Below, one piece after another: positions 34,199 through 43,052 of a DNA stretch of 64,000 bases (position 1 is the stretch's first letter; each line of letters starts with the position of its first letter). The translations under genes were made by a program, and so were the position numbers. The stretch lies in NCBI RefSeq assembly GCF_003352835.1, contig NZ_QLVD01000032.1, positions 59,886-123,885 on the forward strand, in the 5' to 3' direction. Below the pieces are notes generated by a model. It had not been told where the DNA came from, searched no databases, and worked only from the letters and a program-made list of their open reading frames with translations. The stretch is from Ornithinimicrobium murale (GTDB taxonomy: Bacteria; Actinomycetota; Actinomycetes; Actinomycetales; Dermatophilaceae).

Positions 34199-34274
34199 TA
34201 TGGTAAAGATTCTCCCAACAGCGAGGGGCCTCGCCGAGTGACTTGGCGCTGTTGGAGCCCTTGAGGAGATGTCG

Positions 34275-35006
34275 ATGCGCCCGATCGCAGTGCTTCCGTC
34301 CACTGCTGGGCACGCGACTGCCCAGATGGTGTTCCAGGTGCTCATGCAGCAGCGCCTGGAGTATGACGTGCTGTCCACCGCCGAGTTCACCCGGACCCAC
34401 CGGGCCAACCGGTCCTCCATGGTGGTGGCGCTGGTTCGCGGCCTCGACATCCCGGCCATCGAGTTGGTGCGTGGCCTGCGCGAGCAGCTGGTGCCGACCT
34501 TCCTGGTGGCCGAGCAGCTCAGCGAGACCGATGAGGTCACCCTGCTGCACTCCGGTGTCTATGACGTGGTGCGCGCCTCCGCCTCGTCCCAGTTGATCGG
34601 AGCGCGCCTGCGCTCGATGTTCCACCACGTCCACGAGGGCGAACCGGCCCGCACGCCCTACCAGTTCGCCAATGTGACCGTGCGCCCCGACCACCACGAG
34701 GTCCATGTCGACGACCGGCCCGTGCCCGTCACCCGGACCGAGTTCCGGCTGCTCGTCGTGCTGGCACAGCAGCAGGACCAGGTCGTCAGCAAGGACGTGC
34801 TGGCCGAGCTGTTGGGGGACTCCCGCCGGATGGCGCCGCACGCCGTCGAGAGTCACGTCAGCCGGCTCCGCAACAAGATCACGGCCGCTGGCGGGCCGCG
34901 GCTGATCGAGTCGGTGCGCGGTGTGGGCTACCGGCTGCGCACCCCCGGCAGCAACGGGACCAACCCTTCACGCCGCAGCGGTGGTCCGAGCGTCGCTCAC
35001 CTATAG
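34275..35006 (+). CDS. Atypical winged-helix response regulator
   Basis: 243 residues. The C-terminal about 100 residues are an OmpR/PhoB-type DNA-binding domain: VTVRPDHHEVHVDDRPVPVTRTEFRLLVVLAQQQDQVVSKDVLAELLG, HAVESHVSRLRNKI, LIESVRGVGYRL. The N-terminal about 115 residues have receiver length, but the phospho-acceptor Asp and the acidic pocket are not visible (MRPIAVLPSTAGHATAQMVF, VPTFLVAEQLSETDEVTLLHSGVYDVVRA). It is probably not controlled by phosphorylation. No histidine kinase is nearby. ATG 34275 is preferred over 34269 because GAGGAG then sits six bases upstream. Its 3' end overlaps the convergent next gene by six bases. Confidence 0.8.
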   Translation: MRPIAVLPSTAGHATAQMVFQVLMQQRLEYDVLSTAEFTRTHRANRSSMVVALVRGLDIPAIELVRGLREQLVPTFLVAEQLSETDEVTLLHSGVYDVVRASASSQLIGARLRSMFHHVHEGEPARTPYQFANVTVRPDHHEVHVDDRPVPVTRTEFRLLVVLAQQQDQVVSKDVLAELLGDSRRMAPHAVESHVSRLRNKITAAGGPRLIESVRGVGYRLRTPGSNGTNPSRRSGGPSVAHL

Positions 35007-35633
35007 CGCGCCACGCAGCGCGACGACTGCCTCGGCCGGCCCGGTGACCTCGACCTCGGCCACCCGTGCTCGACCGAACAGCGCCAGCAGCAACTCACCG
35101 GGAGCCCCGGTCAGGACAGCGGTGCCGACGCCCGTCGGGCCCTTCACCGCCGAGCGGCCATGCCCCGGCGCCACCAGGACCAGGCCGGTGGGCAGGCGGC
35201 GAGCCAGCAGCTTGGCCACCGTGGTCAGCTGCCGCCACAGGGCCGCCTCAAGGTCCGGGGACACCTCGCGGTGCGGGCCCACCTGCCCCTCGCCGCGCAG
35301 GACGTCCTCGTGGTGGATGAAGAACTCGCTGAGGTTGGCGACCTCGTCGACGAAGGGCGCCCGGGTCGGCGACCACGCGGGCGGCCCGGTCCGCACCAGG
35401 TGCACCAGCTCGGCCCACGGCCTGGTCGCATAGGACTCCATCCCGCGCTCCAACCTGGGCGCCAGGAACGGCACGGCGGCGCCGACGGCCAGGTCCGGTC
35501 GGGAATCGCGGATCACCAGGTGGGCAGCGAGCTCCGCCGTCGACCACGGGTCGCACAGGGTCGGTGCGGCCGGCCCGACACGTTCGAAGGTGTCGCAGAG
35601 GGCCTGGCGCTCGGCGGCGGCGTGAGCGGTCAT
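35001..35633 (-). CDS. TIGR03085 family metal-binding protein
   Basis: 210 residues. ERQALCDTFERVGPAAPTLCDPWSTAELAAHLVIRDSRPDLAVG at the N-terminus and NLSEFFIHHEDVLRGEG in the middle place a His in each of the helices that bind metal in the mycothiol-dependent maleylpyruvate isomerase/DinB-like fold. Members are found in actinobacteria; function unknown. It is four bases downstream of the deformylase gene, in the same direction, so they are probably co-transcribed. Confidence 0.85.
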   Translation of the reverse strand: MTAHAAAERQALCDTFERVGPAAPTLCDPWSTAELAAHLVIRDSRPDLAVGAAVPFLAPRLERGMESYATRPWAELVHLVRTGPPAWSPTRAPFVDEVANLSEFFIHHEDVLRGEGQVGPHREVSPDLEAALWRQLTTVAKLLARRLPTGLVLVAPGHGRSAVKGPTGVGTAVLTGAPGELLLALFGRARVAEVEVTGPAEAVVALRGAL

Positions 35634-35637
35634 CGGC

Positions 35638-36207
35638 TCAGACGTCCTCGGCCTTGGCGGTCTCGGGGTTCCACTTCTTGACTCCCCGGTCGGCCCAACC
35701 GCGATCCAGTGCCGCCTCCCGTGCCTGGCGCTTGATCGGCCCCATCAGCCGGTCGACATAGACGGTGCCGTCCAGGTGGTCGGTCTCGTGCTGCAGACAG
35801 CGGGCCAGCAGCCCCTCACCCTCGATGACGACCTCGTTGCCGTCCAGGTCGGTGCCGGTCACACGGGCGCGCGGGTGGCGGGCCAGGGGGAAGTACTCGC
35901 CGGGCACCGACAGGCAGCCCTCGCCGTCCTCATCCTCGTCCAGCGGTGACGGGGTGCCCAGCCGCTCGAGGCTCGGGTTGATGACCACACCGCGGGCGTT
36001 GGGCTCTCCCGGGACCGGGCAGTCATAGACGAAGATCCGCAGCCGCACCCCCACCTGGTTCGCGGCCAGCCCCACGCCGTCGGCCGCTTCCATGGTCTCG
36101 AACATGTCGGCCACGAGGGTCCGGACCTCGTCGGTCACCTCGCGCACGCGCCGGGTCGGCTGGTGCAGCGCCGGGTGGCCGAGGACAGTGATTTCGCGGA
36201 CGGTCAC
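35638..36207 (-). CDS. def: Peptide deformylase
   Basis: 189 residues. All three family motifs are intact: GVGLAANQVG (motif 1), EGCLSVPG (motif 2, Cys is a metal ligand) and QHETDHLDG (motif 3, HExxH). It removes the formyl group from nascent N-terminal Met in the cytosol. GTG 36207 has a GAGGAG ribosome site. The C-terminal DRGVKKWNPETAKAEDV extension is common in actinobacterial type I enzymes. Confidence 0.97.
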   Translation of the reverse strand: MTVREITVLGHPALHQPTRRVREVTDEVRTLVADMFETMEAADGVGLAANQVGVRLRIFVYDCPVPGEPNARGVVINPSLERLGTPSPLDEDEDGEGCLSVPGEYFPLARHPRARVTGTDLDGNEVVIEGEGLLARCLQHETDHLDGTVYVDRLMGPIKRQAREAALDRGWADRGVKKWNPETAKAEDV

Positions 36208-36285
36208 GAGCGGGCTCCTCTAGACATGACAACGGTCTGGTGCCCGTCGATCCTAAGGGGGAGGCGCCCCCGGCCCGGCACTCTG

Positions 36286-37032
36286 TCAGTTGCGCTTGGG
36301 CCGCGGGATGGGACCGGTGATGTCCGGGTCCTCCCACTGACCCACCGGGGCATAGAAGGCGGCGTCCTCGTGGGAGACCTCCCAGGCCGGCCCCTCCTCC
36401 TGCTCGTCGACCTGCTGGTGGGCGGGCTCCGCCTGGTCGTCGGTCCGCTCCCACCGGTTGTATGCCGAGGTGCCGGTCTCTGGGGCGCCCTCGCCGAAGG
36501 GGTCGTCCTCCGGGTCGCGGCCCTCCGGGCCGAAGATGGTGTCGCAGATCCGGCGGTAGGTGTCGTCCGGCTCCGGGACCCAGTTGATCTCCCGCATTGC
36601 CTGATCCTGGCCGGCGGACTCCATGATGAACTGCCCGTAGCCCAGCACCCGGCCCAGCGGCGAGCGGGCATAGTTCATGTCGGTGACCTTGCGCAGGGGC
36701 ATCATGGCCACCTTGTGGGTGATGAGGCCGTAGGTCATCAGCAGTCGTTTGTCCGTCGCCACGAACCACTCGTTGCGCCACTCCAGCGCCTTCCACAGCA
36801 GCCGCAGCACCACGGCGAACCACAGCCACCAGGCGACCAACGGCAGGACACTCGCCTCGGGCGGGGCGTTGGCCGACAGCCACGAAGCCGCCAGCAGCCC
36901 GGCCAGCGTGGTCAGCACGGGCTCGATCATCCGGCCCCAGTGGTGCCGGATCGCGACCACGACCCGCTCGTCCCCCAGGACGTAGCGGTCCAGGATCCGG
37001 CTGTGCACACGCCTCTCGCGCACCGGGCTCAC
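36286..37032 (-). CDS. PH-domain (bPH2/YdbS-type) membrane protein
   Basis: 248 residues. Two hydrophobic segments near 38-80 (LTTLAGLLAASWL, LPLVAWWLWFAVVLRLLW) precede a bacterial PH domain: WRNEWFVATDKRLLMTYGLITHKVAMMPLRKVTDMNYARSPLGRVLGYGQFIMESAGQ, with the D-K-R-L and R-K-V-x-D features of the family. The C-terminal 80 residues are acidic and disordered. Role unknown. GTG 37032 or GTG 37023 could start it. Confidence 0.85.
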   Translation of the reverse strand: MSPVRERRVHSRILDRYVLGDERVVVAIRHHWGRMIEPVLTTLAGLLAASWLSANAPPEASVLPLVAWWLWFAVVLRLLWKALEWRNEWFVATDKRLLMTYGLITHKVAMMPLRKVTDMNYARSPLGRVLGYGQFIMESAGQDQAMREINWVPEPDDTYRRICDTIFGPEGRDPEDDPFGEGAPETGTSAYNRWERTDDQAEPAHQQVDEQEEGPAWEVSHEDAAFYAPVGQWEDPDITGPIPRPKRN

Positions 37033-37063
37033 CGGCTCACGGGGACGCGGGGAGGGCGCATCG

Positions 37064-37231
37064 TCAGTCGATGAGCGAGTTGAAGAACTGGCCGATGTTC
37101 TTGAAGCCGGTGGCGATGATGTCCCAGATCGCCTGGACGATGTCGGCCGCCCGCTCCGGGCTGGTGATGATCGCGTAGACGATGAACCCGAACAGCAGCC
37201 AGATCAGGATCTGCTTGATGTTCTTGGGCAT
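37064..37231 (-). CDS. Small membrane protein, 55 residues
   Basis: MPKNIKQILIWLLFGFIVYAII forms one membrane span, followed by an amphipathic helix (IVQAIWDIIATGFKNIGQFFNSLID). A GAGGAG ribosome site lies five bases before ATG 37231. It stands just upstream of the PH-domain gene and may be co-transcribed. No family recognised. Confidence 0.65.
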   Translation of the reverse strand: MPKNIKQILIWLLFGFIVYAIITSPERAADIVQAIWDIIATGFKNIGQFFNSLID

Positions 37232-37406
37232 CGGGACTCCTCGGGCGTGGGCAGACAGTCGGTCACACTCGCCCAGCATCATGGCAGGCGCCCGGACACC
37301 CGCCGGTGCGCCACGCCGCCCGGAACGACAGCAGGCCGTCGCACTGCGGTGTCAGGGGGAGTGCTAGCCTCCCGATCGGTCGGGGGCTTCCACTCAAGGA
37401 GCGATC

Positions 37407-38621
37407 GTGAAGTTTGGTCTCTTGCCCCGGATCATCGTGGCCATTCTCGTGGGAGTGGGCCTCGGGCTCATCCTTCCCGACCCGGTCCTGGGCCTCACCG
37501 AGTCCTTCCGGACACTCCTCAGCGGCCTCCTGAAGTTCTTCATCCCGCTCATCGTGCTGGCCTTCATCGGCGCTGGGATCGCGGACTTTCGTGGCAAGGT
37601 CGGCCGTCTCCTGTCGACGAGCGTGATCCTCGCCTACCTGGACACGGTCCTCGGCATCGCGCTCGCCGTGCTCGTGGCCATCCTGGTGATCCCGAGGATC
37701 ACCAACCAGGGCGACCCGTCGCAGGGAGGCGCCGAACTGCCGGACCCCTTCTTCGAGATGGTCATCGACCCACCACTGGCGATCCTGACCGCGCTGCTGC
37801 TGGCGTTCCTCCTCGGCATCGGCGCCACGTGGGACTCCTCCACCGTCATCCGCAACGGGCTACTCCAGTTCCGCGACATCGTGCTGTGGTCGATCAAGGC
37901 CATCGTGCTGCCGGTCATCCCGTTCTTCATCGGGTTGACCTTCATCAAGCTCGCCGCCGAGGGCGAGATCTTCAGCAACATTCCCGTCTTCCTCGGGATG
38001 TTCCTGCTCATCGTCGTGATGCAGTGGGTCTGGCTGGCCATCGAGTATGGCGTCGCTGGGGCGATCTCCCGGCAGAACCCCCTGCGGATGATCAAGGCCA
38101 TGATCCCGGCCTACTTCACCGGCATGGGCACCATGTCGAGCGCGGTGACGATGCCGGTGGCCCTCAAACAGGTCCACTCCTCCAAGATGATCGACGACGA
38201 CGTCACGGACTTCGCGATCCCCCTCTTCAACACGGTGCACCAGTCGGCCGCCGGGATCGGCATCGGGGTCGCGGCCATGACGGTGTCGGTGCTGACGACC
38301 GGCAGCCTGCCAGACGCCGGCTCCATCGTCGCCTTCGTGATCCTGCTGGCCGTCATCGAGGTAGGGGCGGTCGGCATCCCGGGTGGTTCGATCCTCGCCT
38401 CGCTGGGCATCCTGCAGAGCACCCTGGGCTTCGGTGAGGCCGAGATCGGCCTCATGCTGACCCTGTTCGCCATCCAGGACAGCTTCGCGACCGCCGGCAA
38501 CGTGACCGGCGATGGCGCCCTCACCATGATCGTCAACAAGTGGTTCGGCAAGGACACCGCAGGTCGCAAGGCCCTGGCCGGCCAGCAGGAGCAGGAGGAG
38601 CCCGTTGATGTCCGCGACTGA
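37407..38621 (+). CDS. Dicarboxylate/amino-acid:cation symporter (DAACS/SLC1 family)
   Basis: 404 residues with about eight spans plus re-entrant loops. Family signatures: FFIPLIVLAFIGAGIADFRG in TM3, then MIPAYFTGMGTMSSAVTMPVAL (HP1 serine-rich tip), FAIPLFNTVHQSAAGIGIGVAAM (TM7, NxxH variant of NMDG), EVGAVGIPGGSILASLGIL (HP2) and IQDSFATAGNVTGDGALTMIVNKW (TM8, D and N of the substrate site). It imports dicarboxylates or acidic/neutral amino acids with Na+ or H+. The TM7 NTVH in place of NMDG may alter cation coupling. It overlaps by 14 bases a threonine-aldolase-like gene, which suggests the substrate could be a hydroxy-amino acid. Confidence 0.88.
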   Translation: MKFGLLPRIIVAILVGVGLGLILPDPVLGLTESFRTLLSGLLKFFIPLIVLAFIGAGIADFRGKVGRLLSTSVILAYLDTVLGIALAVLVAILVIPRITNQGDPSQGGAELPDPFFEMVIDPPLAILTALLLAFLLGIGATWDSSTVIRNGLLQFRDIVLWSIKAIVLPVIPFFIGLTFIKLAAEGEIFSNIPVFLGMFLLIVVMQWVWLAIEYGVAGAISRQNPLRMIKAMIPAYFTGMGTMSSAVTMPVALKQVHSSKMIDDDVTDFAIPLFNTVHQSAAGIGIGVAAMTVSVLTTGSLPDAGSIVAFVILLAVIEVGAVGIPGGSILASLGILQSTLGFGEAEIGLMLTLFAIQDSFATAGNVTGDGALTMIVNKWFGKDTAGRKALAGQQEQEEPVDVRD

Positions 38622-39669
38622 CCAGGGCGAGACGCGCCACATCGATCTGCGCAGCGACACCGCGATCCAGCCGACCCCGGCGATGCTGGAGGCCGTGCAG
38701 GCGCTGGGCTTCCGCGACGACCTCCTGCGGGAGGACGAGTCGACCAACGCCCTCGTCCAGCAGACGTGCACGGTGCTGGGGACGGCCGATGCGGTGCTCA
38801 CCCCCTCCGGGACGATGTCCAACCAGATCGCCGTCATGGCGTTCACCTCGCCGGGGGAGGAGGTCATCCTCGGACCGGCCTCGCACGTCCGCAACCTCGA
38901 GAGTGCCGGACTCGCCGCCAACGCGGGCGTCCAGATCCGCTGCATCCCCGTCGACCGGGGGACCTATGACACCGACGCCCTGGCACGCGAGCTGCGCGCC
39001 AGCAGCCTGCAGGTCGCCCGCACCGGGCTGATCAGCCTGGAGGCGACCTATGACCTGAACTCCGGCTTCGTCACCCCACTGGAGAACTACCGGGACATCC
39101 GGCGCATCGCCGACGAGCACGACGTCCCCGTCTTCCTGGACGGTGCCCGGCTGTTCAACTCCGCCCACGCGCTCGGCGTGGACCCCCGGGAGATCGCCCA
39201 GCACGTGCACGCGGTGCAGTTCTGTCTCAACAAGGGCCTCGGTGCGCCGTTGGGGTCGATGCTCGCCGGGAGCCAGGCCTTCATCGAGCGGGCCCGTCGG
39301 CTGCGTCAGCGGCTGGGCGGCGGGATGCGGCACACCGGGTGGCTGGCCGCACCGGGTCTGATCGCGCTCCAGGAGTGGCAGGACACGATCGCCGCCGACC
39401 ACCGGGCTGCCCAGCAGGTCGCCGAGCGGCTCGACTCCGTGGTCGGCCTCACGGTGGTCAACCGGCCCGTCGAGACCAACATCGTCTCCCTGCAGGTCGA
39501 CCCGGCGGTCCTGTCGATCGACGCCTTCATCGAGGCCCTCATCGCCCGGGGCGTCTACGTCAAGCGCATCGGCGATGACCGGGTGCGACTCGTCACCCAC
39601 CGCTCAGCGTCGACCGACGACCTGGAGCGCGCCTGCACCGCGATCGAGCAGACCGTCCGCAGCGCCTAG
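38608..39669 (+). CDS. Low-specificity threonine aldolase / beta-eliminating lyase
   Basis: 353 residues, fold type I PLP enzyme. HIDLRSDTAIQPTPAMLEAV is the family N-terminus, EDESTNALVQQTCTVLGTADAVLTPSGTMSNQIAVM holds the phosphate-binding region, FLDGARLFNSAHALGV contains the Asp-x-x-R that pairs with the pyridine, and FCLNKGLGAPLGSML contains the Schiff-base Lys. It cleaves L-threonine or allo-threonine to glycine and acetaldehyde. ATG 38608 is chosen, 14 bases inside the symporter gene, so uptake and cleavage appear coupled. Confidence 0.9.
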   Translation: MSATDQGETRHIDLRSDTAIQPTPAMLEAVQALGFRDDLLREDESTNALVQQTCTVLGTADAVLTPSGTMSNQIAVMAFTSPGEEVILGPASHVRNLESAGLAANAGVQIRCIPVDRGTYDTDALARELRASSLQVARTGLISLEATYDLNSGFVTPLENYRDIRRIADEHDVPVFLDGARLFNSAHALGVDPREIAQHVHAVQFCLNKGLGAPLGSMLAGSQAFIERARRLRQRLGGGMRHTGWLAAPGLIALQEWQDTIAADHRAAQQVAERLDSVVGLTVVNRPVETNIVSLQVDPAVLSIDAFIEALIARGVYVKRIGDDRVRLVTHRSASTDDLERACTAIEQTVRSA

Positions 39670-41460
39670 GCCTCCACTGGCGGTCGAGCCCCACCGCCAG
39701 ACCACAGTCTCCGCGCGCTGCGCCACCACGCGGAAGTCGTCGGGGAAGGCCAGGTCACAGGTGCCCAGCGCGGTCCGCAGCAGCTCCCGGTCCTCGGCCG
39801 CGCCGGGCACGGCGGCACCGGGGTCGACCACGAACAGCTCCTCGGGCGGGTGCGTGCGGCAGGCCTCGACCACGGAGCTCGCCCAGCTGGTGCCACGCCA
39901 CGGGCTGGCCCACCCGCTCCGGTTGAACACGAAGAGGTGCCCCGGCGAGGCGATGGCGACGGCCGGCACCCCCGCCGCACCCTGCTCACGCGCCACGGCA
40001 GCCAGCCAGTCCGCCTCCTGCGTCTGCTGCTGCTCCATCCGTATGCCGGACAACTGGGGGACCGAGGTCGGTGCGCCCTGGGAGAGATAGGGCGTGGTGC
40101 GGTAGGGGTGGATGAGCACGTCACCGGCCACGTGCCCAGCGGTCAGGACGAGCACCAGCCCGCCGAGGAGCACCGGTGCGCCCCGCACCACCGGGTCCGC
40201 TGCACGGGACAGCAGGCAGAGGGCGGTGCCGAGCAGCACCGCCCACACCGTCGTCGCGAAGAGCGTCTGGCCCCAGATCCCGTTGTTGGTGCCCGCCGCC
40301 GCCAGCAGCGGTGTCGCGAGCGCTAGTCCGACCACCAGCACCGGACCGGGGGACTGGGGAGGGCGCTGACCGGAGAGCGCCGAGCGGTCCGGAGAGCGCA
40401 CGCCCCGCCAGCGGACCAGGGCCAGCCCGAGCACGCCCCCAGACCCCAGGAACGCGGACAGCACCCCGAGGGTGTCCCACGACCCGCTCGCCGGCGAGAG
40501 CAGCAGCCCCAGCACGACGACGACCGGCAGGAGCCAGGCCAGCGCCACGACGCGGCGGCCCGCGGGGCGGAGCACCAGCAGCGCCAGCACGGCCAACAGG
40601 GCCAGCGGCACCGACAGGGCGCACGCGGTCCGCAGGGTCGCCCACAGATAGGTGCCGAGCACGACCGGGACCGAGTGGTCGGTCACCTCCTGGGCGCGGA
40701 CATCGACCAGGAGCCCGGTCGCCTGGCGCACGGTGTCGACCACGGGCACGCCGCACGCCACCAGCAGCGCGAGGCCCAGTACCATGCCGGCGAGCACCGT
40801 GAGACCCCGCAGCCGCCGCGAGCACCCGGGCACCGGCACGGCGACCGCGAGCAGCAGCAGCGGCACCCAGCCGACCCCGGTCGTGAACTTGGCGATCACC
40901 AGGGGCGGGAGCAGGAGGCCGGCGACCAGCCAGACCAGCAGCCGGCGTCGAGGTGGACCTGGTGCGGGCACGAGGCCGAGCGCGAGGCACGCGCACAGCA
41001 GCTGGCCGAGCCAGGACGACAGCTCGTTGTAGCCCAGGTAGCGGGGCGGATAGCTCCACGCCAGCAGGGTGCCGGCCTGCGCGAGGAGCAGGACCAGCCA
41101 CCACTCCCGGCGCGCCAGTGGCCTGCCGAGGCGGGCGAGCACCCGGCCGGCCGTCCAGGTCAGCACACCCGCCAGCGCCAGGTAGCCGACCAGGCGCAGC
41201 ACCCGGAACACCAGCACCCGTTCACCGACCGCCTCGAACACCGGGTGCAGCAGGTGCTGGAACCCCCAGGCCTCCCCGACGGCGAGCCGGTCGCTGGCGA
41301 TCATGGTGTAGACGAAGGCCTCGTCAGTCCAGTCGAACCCACGGTTCAGGCTCGCAAGCACCAGGCCCAGCGCGACCAGCACCGCGAGCCCACCGAGCGC
41401 CAGGTGGGCGGGATGCCAGGAGCGCGCACCCCGCCCGCAAGTCTGCTGCGCCCCGGACAT
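39604..41460 (-). CDS. Polytopic membrane protein, GT-C-like
   Basis: 618 residues. About 12 hydrophobic segments. The first extracytoplasmic loop reads LNRGFDWTDEAFVYTMIASD, with the acidic pair expected at a GT-C active site, followed by LLHPVFEAVGERVLVFRVLR. The last 130 residues form a soluble extracytoplasmic domain (VAIASPGHLFVFNRSGW, PPEELFVVDPGAAV). It may transfer a sugar from a polyprenyl-phosphate donor to an envelope acceptor. It converges with the aldolase gene with a 66-base overlap at the 3' ends and is divergent from the cobalamin operon. Confidence 0.6.
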   Translation of the reverse strand: MSGAQQTCGRGARSWHPAHLALGGLAVLVALGLVLASLNRGFDWTDEAFVYTMIASDRLAVGEAWGFQHLLHPVFEAVGERVLVFRVLRLVGYLALAGVLTWTAGRVLARLGRPLARREWWLVLLLAQAGTLLAWSYPPRYLGYNELSSWLGQLLCACLALGLVPAPGPPRRRLLVWLVAGLLLPPLVIAKFTTGVGWVPLLLLAVAVPVPGCSRRLRGLTVLAGMVLGLALLVACGVPVVDTVRQATGLLVDVRAQEVTDHSVPVVLGTYLWATLRTACALSVPLALLAVLALLVLRPAGRRVVALAWLLPVVVVLGLLLSPASGSWDTLGVLSAFLGSGGVLGLALVRWRGVRSPDRSALSGQRPPQSPGPVLVVGLALATPLLAAAGTNNGIWGQTLFATTVWAVLLGTALCLLSRAADPVVRGAPVLLGGLVLVLTAGHVAGDVLIHPYRTTPYLSQGAPTSVPQLSGIRMEQQQTQEADWLAAVAREQGAAGVPAVAIASPGHLFVFNRSGWASPWRGTSWASSVVEACRTHPPEELFVVDPGAAVPGAAEDRELLRTALGTCDLAFPDDFRVVAQRAETVVWRWGSTASGGLGAADGLLDRGAGALQVVGRR

Positions 41461-41524
41461 GCGCAGATCGTCCCATCCCCGGCGCCGGTGGAGGGCGCAC
41501 GCGCGAGGGTGTCGGCGGGCCGTC

Positions 41525-41640
41525 CGGTGCTACCCTCAAGACATCCCACGACGCTGCAGGGGAAGCCGGTCCGAGTCCGGCGCTGACCCGCAACGGTAGG
41601 CCGCCCATCGCAGGCGGCGAGCCCGATCATCCCGCAGCCG
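41525..41640 (+). ncRNA. Cobalamin riboswitch (aptamer)
   Basis: The conserved core is clear: GGGAAGCCGGTCCGAGTCCGG, directly followed by CGCTGACCCGCAACGGTA, the actinobacterial form of the B12-box region, with flanking arms GCTACC near 41529 and GAGCCCGATCATCCCG at about 41619-41634. Downstream, GGACTCC (41645-41651) pairs with GGAGTCC (41678-41684), and GGCCGG/CCGGCC (about 41710-41731) forms a hairpin just before the ribosome site, so control of translation initiation is plausible. It precedes genes for a surface protein and an ECF cobalamin-type transporter. Confidence 0.88.
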
Positions 41641-41750
41641 AGTTGGACTCCACGACACCCGCCGAGGATTGCGGGCCGGAGTCCGGGCGCCGGCAGTCCC
41701 GCGGTGTCCGGCCGGTCCGGTCACCGGCCAGAGACCAGGAGCCGCCCGCG

Positions 41751-43052
41751 ATGCGCATCACCACCCAGGCCGTATGCCGCGTGCTCGCCGTGCTCTCCCT
41801 GGTCGCCGCGGGCCTGTGGTCACCTGCCCTGGCCTCCGCGAGCCTGGCCTCCGCGAGCCTGTCCCCGCAGAGCCCGTCCCCGCAGAGCCCGTCCCCGCAG
41901 AGCCCGTCCCCGCAGAGCGCGTCACCCCAGGGCCCGTCCCCGCAGAGCTATGCGGGGCCCTGCACCGACGACCTCGGCGTGACGGTTGTCGTGGACTTCC
42001 AGGGCCTGGGCGGTTCCACCGTCGTGCGCTGCGCCGAGGGCAGCGGGGGCCAACCGTTCCAGGGCAGCGGTCTGGAGGCCTTCCAGGCAGCCGGCCTCCA
42101 GCTGGCCGGCACCAACCAGAACGGGCTGTCGGTCATCTGCCGGGTCAACGGCCGCCCGGCTGCCGACGAGCCGCTGCCGGTCCAGGGGGACGAGGGCTAC
42201 ACCGAGCAGTGCGTCCAGATGCCGCCGGACGGTGCCTTCTGGTCCTACTGGCAGGCCGACAACGGCGGCAGCTGGACGTTCAGCAACCTGGGCGTCGCGA
42301 GCAGCACCGCCCGCGCCGGCGGTTTCGAGGCGCTGTCCTTTGCCCTGAACTCCTCACGGGGCACGGCGCCCCGCACCGCGCCGAGCCGGCCCGCTCCCGA
42401 GCCGTCACCCGCTCCGGAGCCGCCGCCCACGCAGGAGCCCGAGCCCACGCAGCCGCCGGTTGAGCCCGCACCGGAGCCGACGCCGCCGCCGTCCCAGCAG
42501 CCCAGCCCCCCGCCGGGCACCAACCCGCCGCCCGCGCCGACATCACCGTCCCCGGAGCCCGACCCGTCGCCCACGACACCGGAGCCACCCACCACGCCCG
42601 GCCCGAGCGATGAGTCGGCGTCACCGACCTCCACAACACCAGGAGCCAGCGGCGGGACCTCCGGCCAGGAGGGCACCAGCGGTTCGGCGACCGCCCAGGA
42701 CGCCCCCGAGACCTCCTCCGCGAGCAGCAGCGCCGAGGCAGCGGGGGACGACGCCACCGACACCGCGGGCCCGGACACACCGGCCGATGGTGCGGCCGTG
42801 ACCAGCGGGCTAGGCGACCCGAACGAAACGGCCGCCGGCGCGGACGACTCCGCCGACGGCGCGGACGACTCCGCCGCCGACACTGACGACTCCGCGGCGA
42901 GCGAGCAGTTCACCTCCGACCCGTCCCAGCAGGGCGGTGGAGCCGGCGCACTGTGGGTGACGGTCGGCATACTCCTGGTGTTGGGGGCCCTGGCCTTCCT
43001 GGCCTCGCGGCGCCGCCGTGACCCAGGGATCACCCACCAGGTCGACCCGTGA
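41751..43052 (+). CDS. Membrane-anchored DUF4430 (transcobalamin-like) protein
   Basis: 433 residues. Signal peptide about 1-30 (VCRVLAVLSLVAAGLWSPALA). A five-residue repeat follows (SPQSP-type, about 37-66), then a DUF4430 / transcobalamin-like C-terminal domain (about 70-205: DLGVTVVVDFQGLGGSTVVRC, EAFQAAGLQLAGTNQNGLSVICRVNGRPAAD, DGAFWSYWQADNGGSWTFSNLGVASSTARAGGFEALSF) with conserved Cys residues. A Pro/Glu-rich stalk (about 210-300), a Thr/Ser/Ala/Asp-rich region and one membrane span (LWVTVGILLVLGALAFLA) with a basic stop-transfer (SRRRRD) finish it. Extracellular domain on a stalk, under a B12 riboswitch and upstream of an ECF transporter: probably a surface cobalamin binder. AGGAG precedes ATG 41751; four-base overlap with the next gene. 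Confidence 0.85.
   Translation: MRITTQAVCRVLAVLSLVAAGLWSPALASASLASASLSPQSPSPQSPSPQSPSPQSASPQGPSPQSYAGPCTDDLGVTVVVDFQGLGGSTVVRCAEGSGGQPFQGSGLEAFQAAGLQLAGTNQNGLSVICRVNGRPAADEPLPVQGDEGYTEQCVQMPPDGAFWSYWQADNGGSWTFSNLGVASSTARAGGFEALSFALNSSRGTAPRTAPSRPAPEPSPAPEPPPTQEPEPTQPPVEPAPEPTPPPSQQPSPPPGTNPPPAPTSPSPEPDPSPTTPEPPTTPGPSDESASPTSTTPGASGGTSGQEGTSGSATAQDAPETSSASSSAEAAGDDATDTAGPDTPADGAAVTSGLGDPNETAAGADDSADGADDSAADTDDSAASEQFTSDPSQQGGGAGALWVTVGILLVLGALAFLASRRRRDPGITHQVDP
41861..41950 (+). repeat. 15-bp tandem repeat, six copies
   Basis: GTCCCCGCAGAGCCC repeated head to tail, three perfect copies followed by three variants, coding SPQSP pentapeptides between signal peptide and binding domain. Just upstream, GCCTGGCCTCCGCGA is itself repeated. 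Confidence 0.9.

Noticed and set aside
37247..38437. Plus-strand open frame overlapping the symporter
   Set aside because: Out-of-frame shadow, Arg/His/Pro-rich; the symporter frame has all family motifs.
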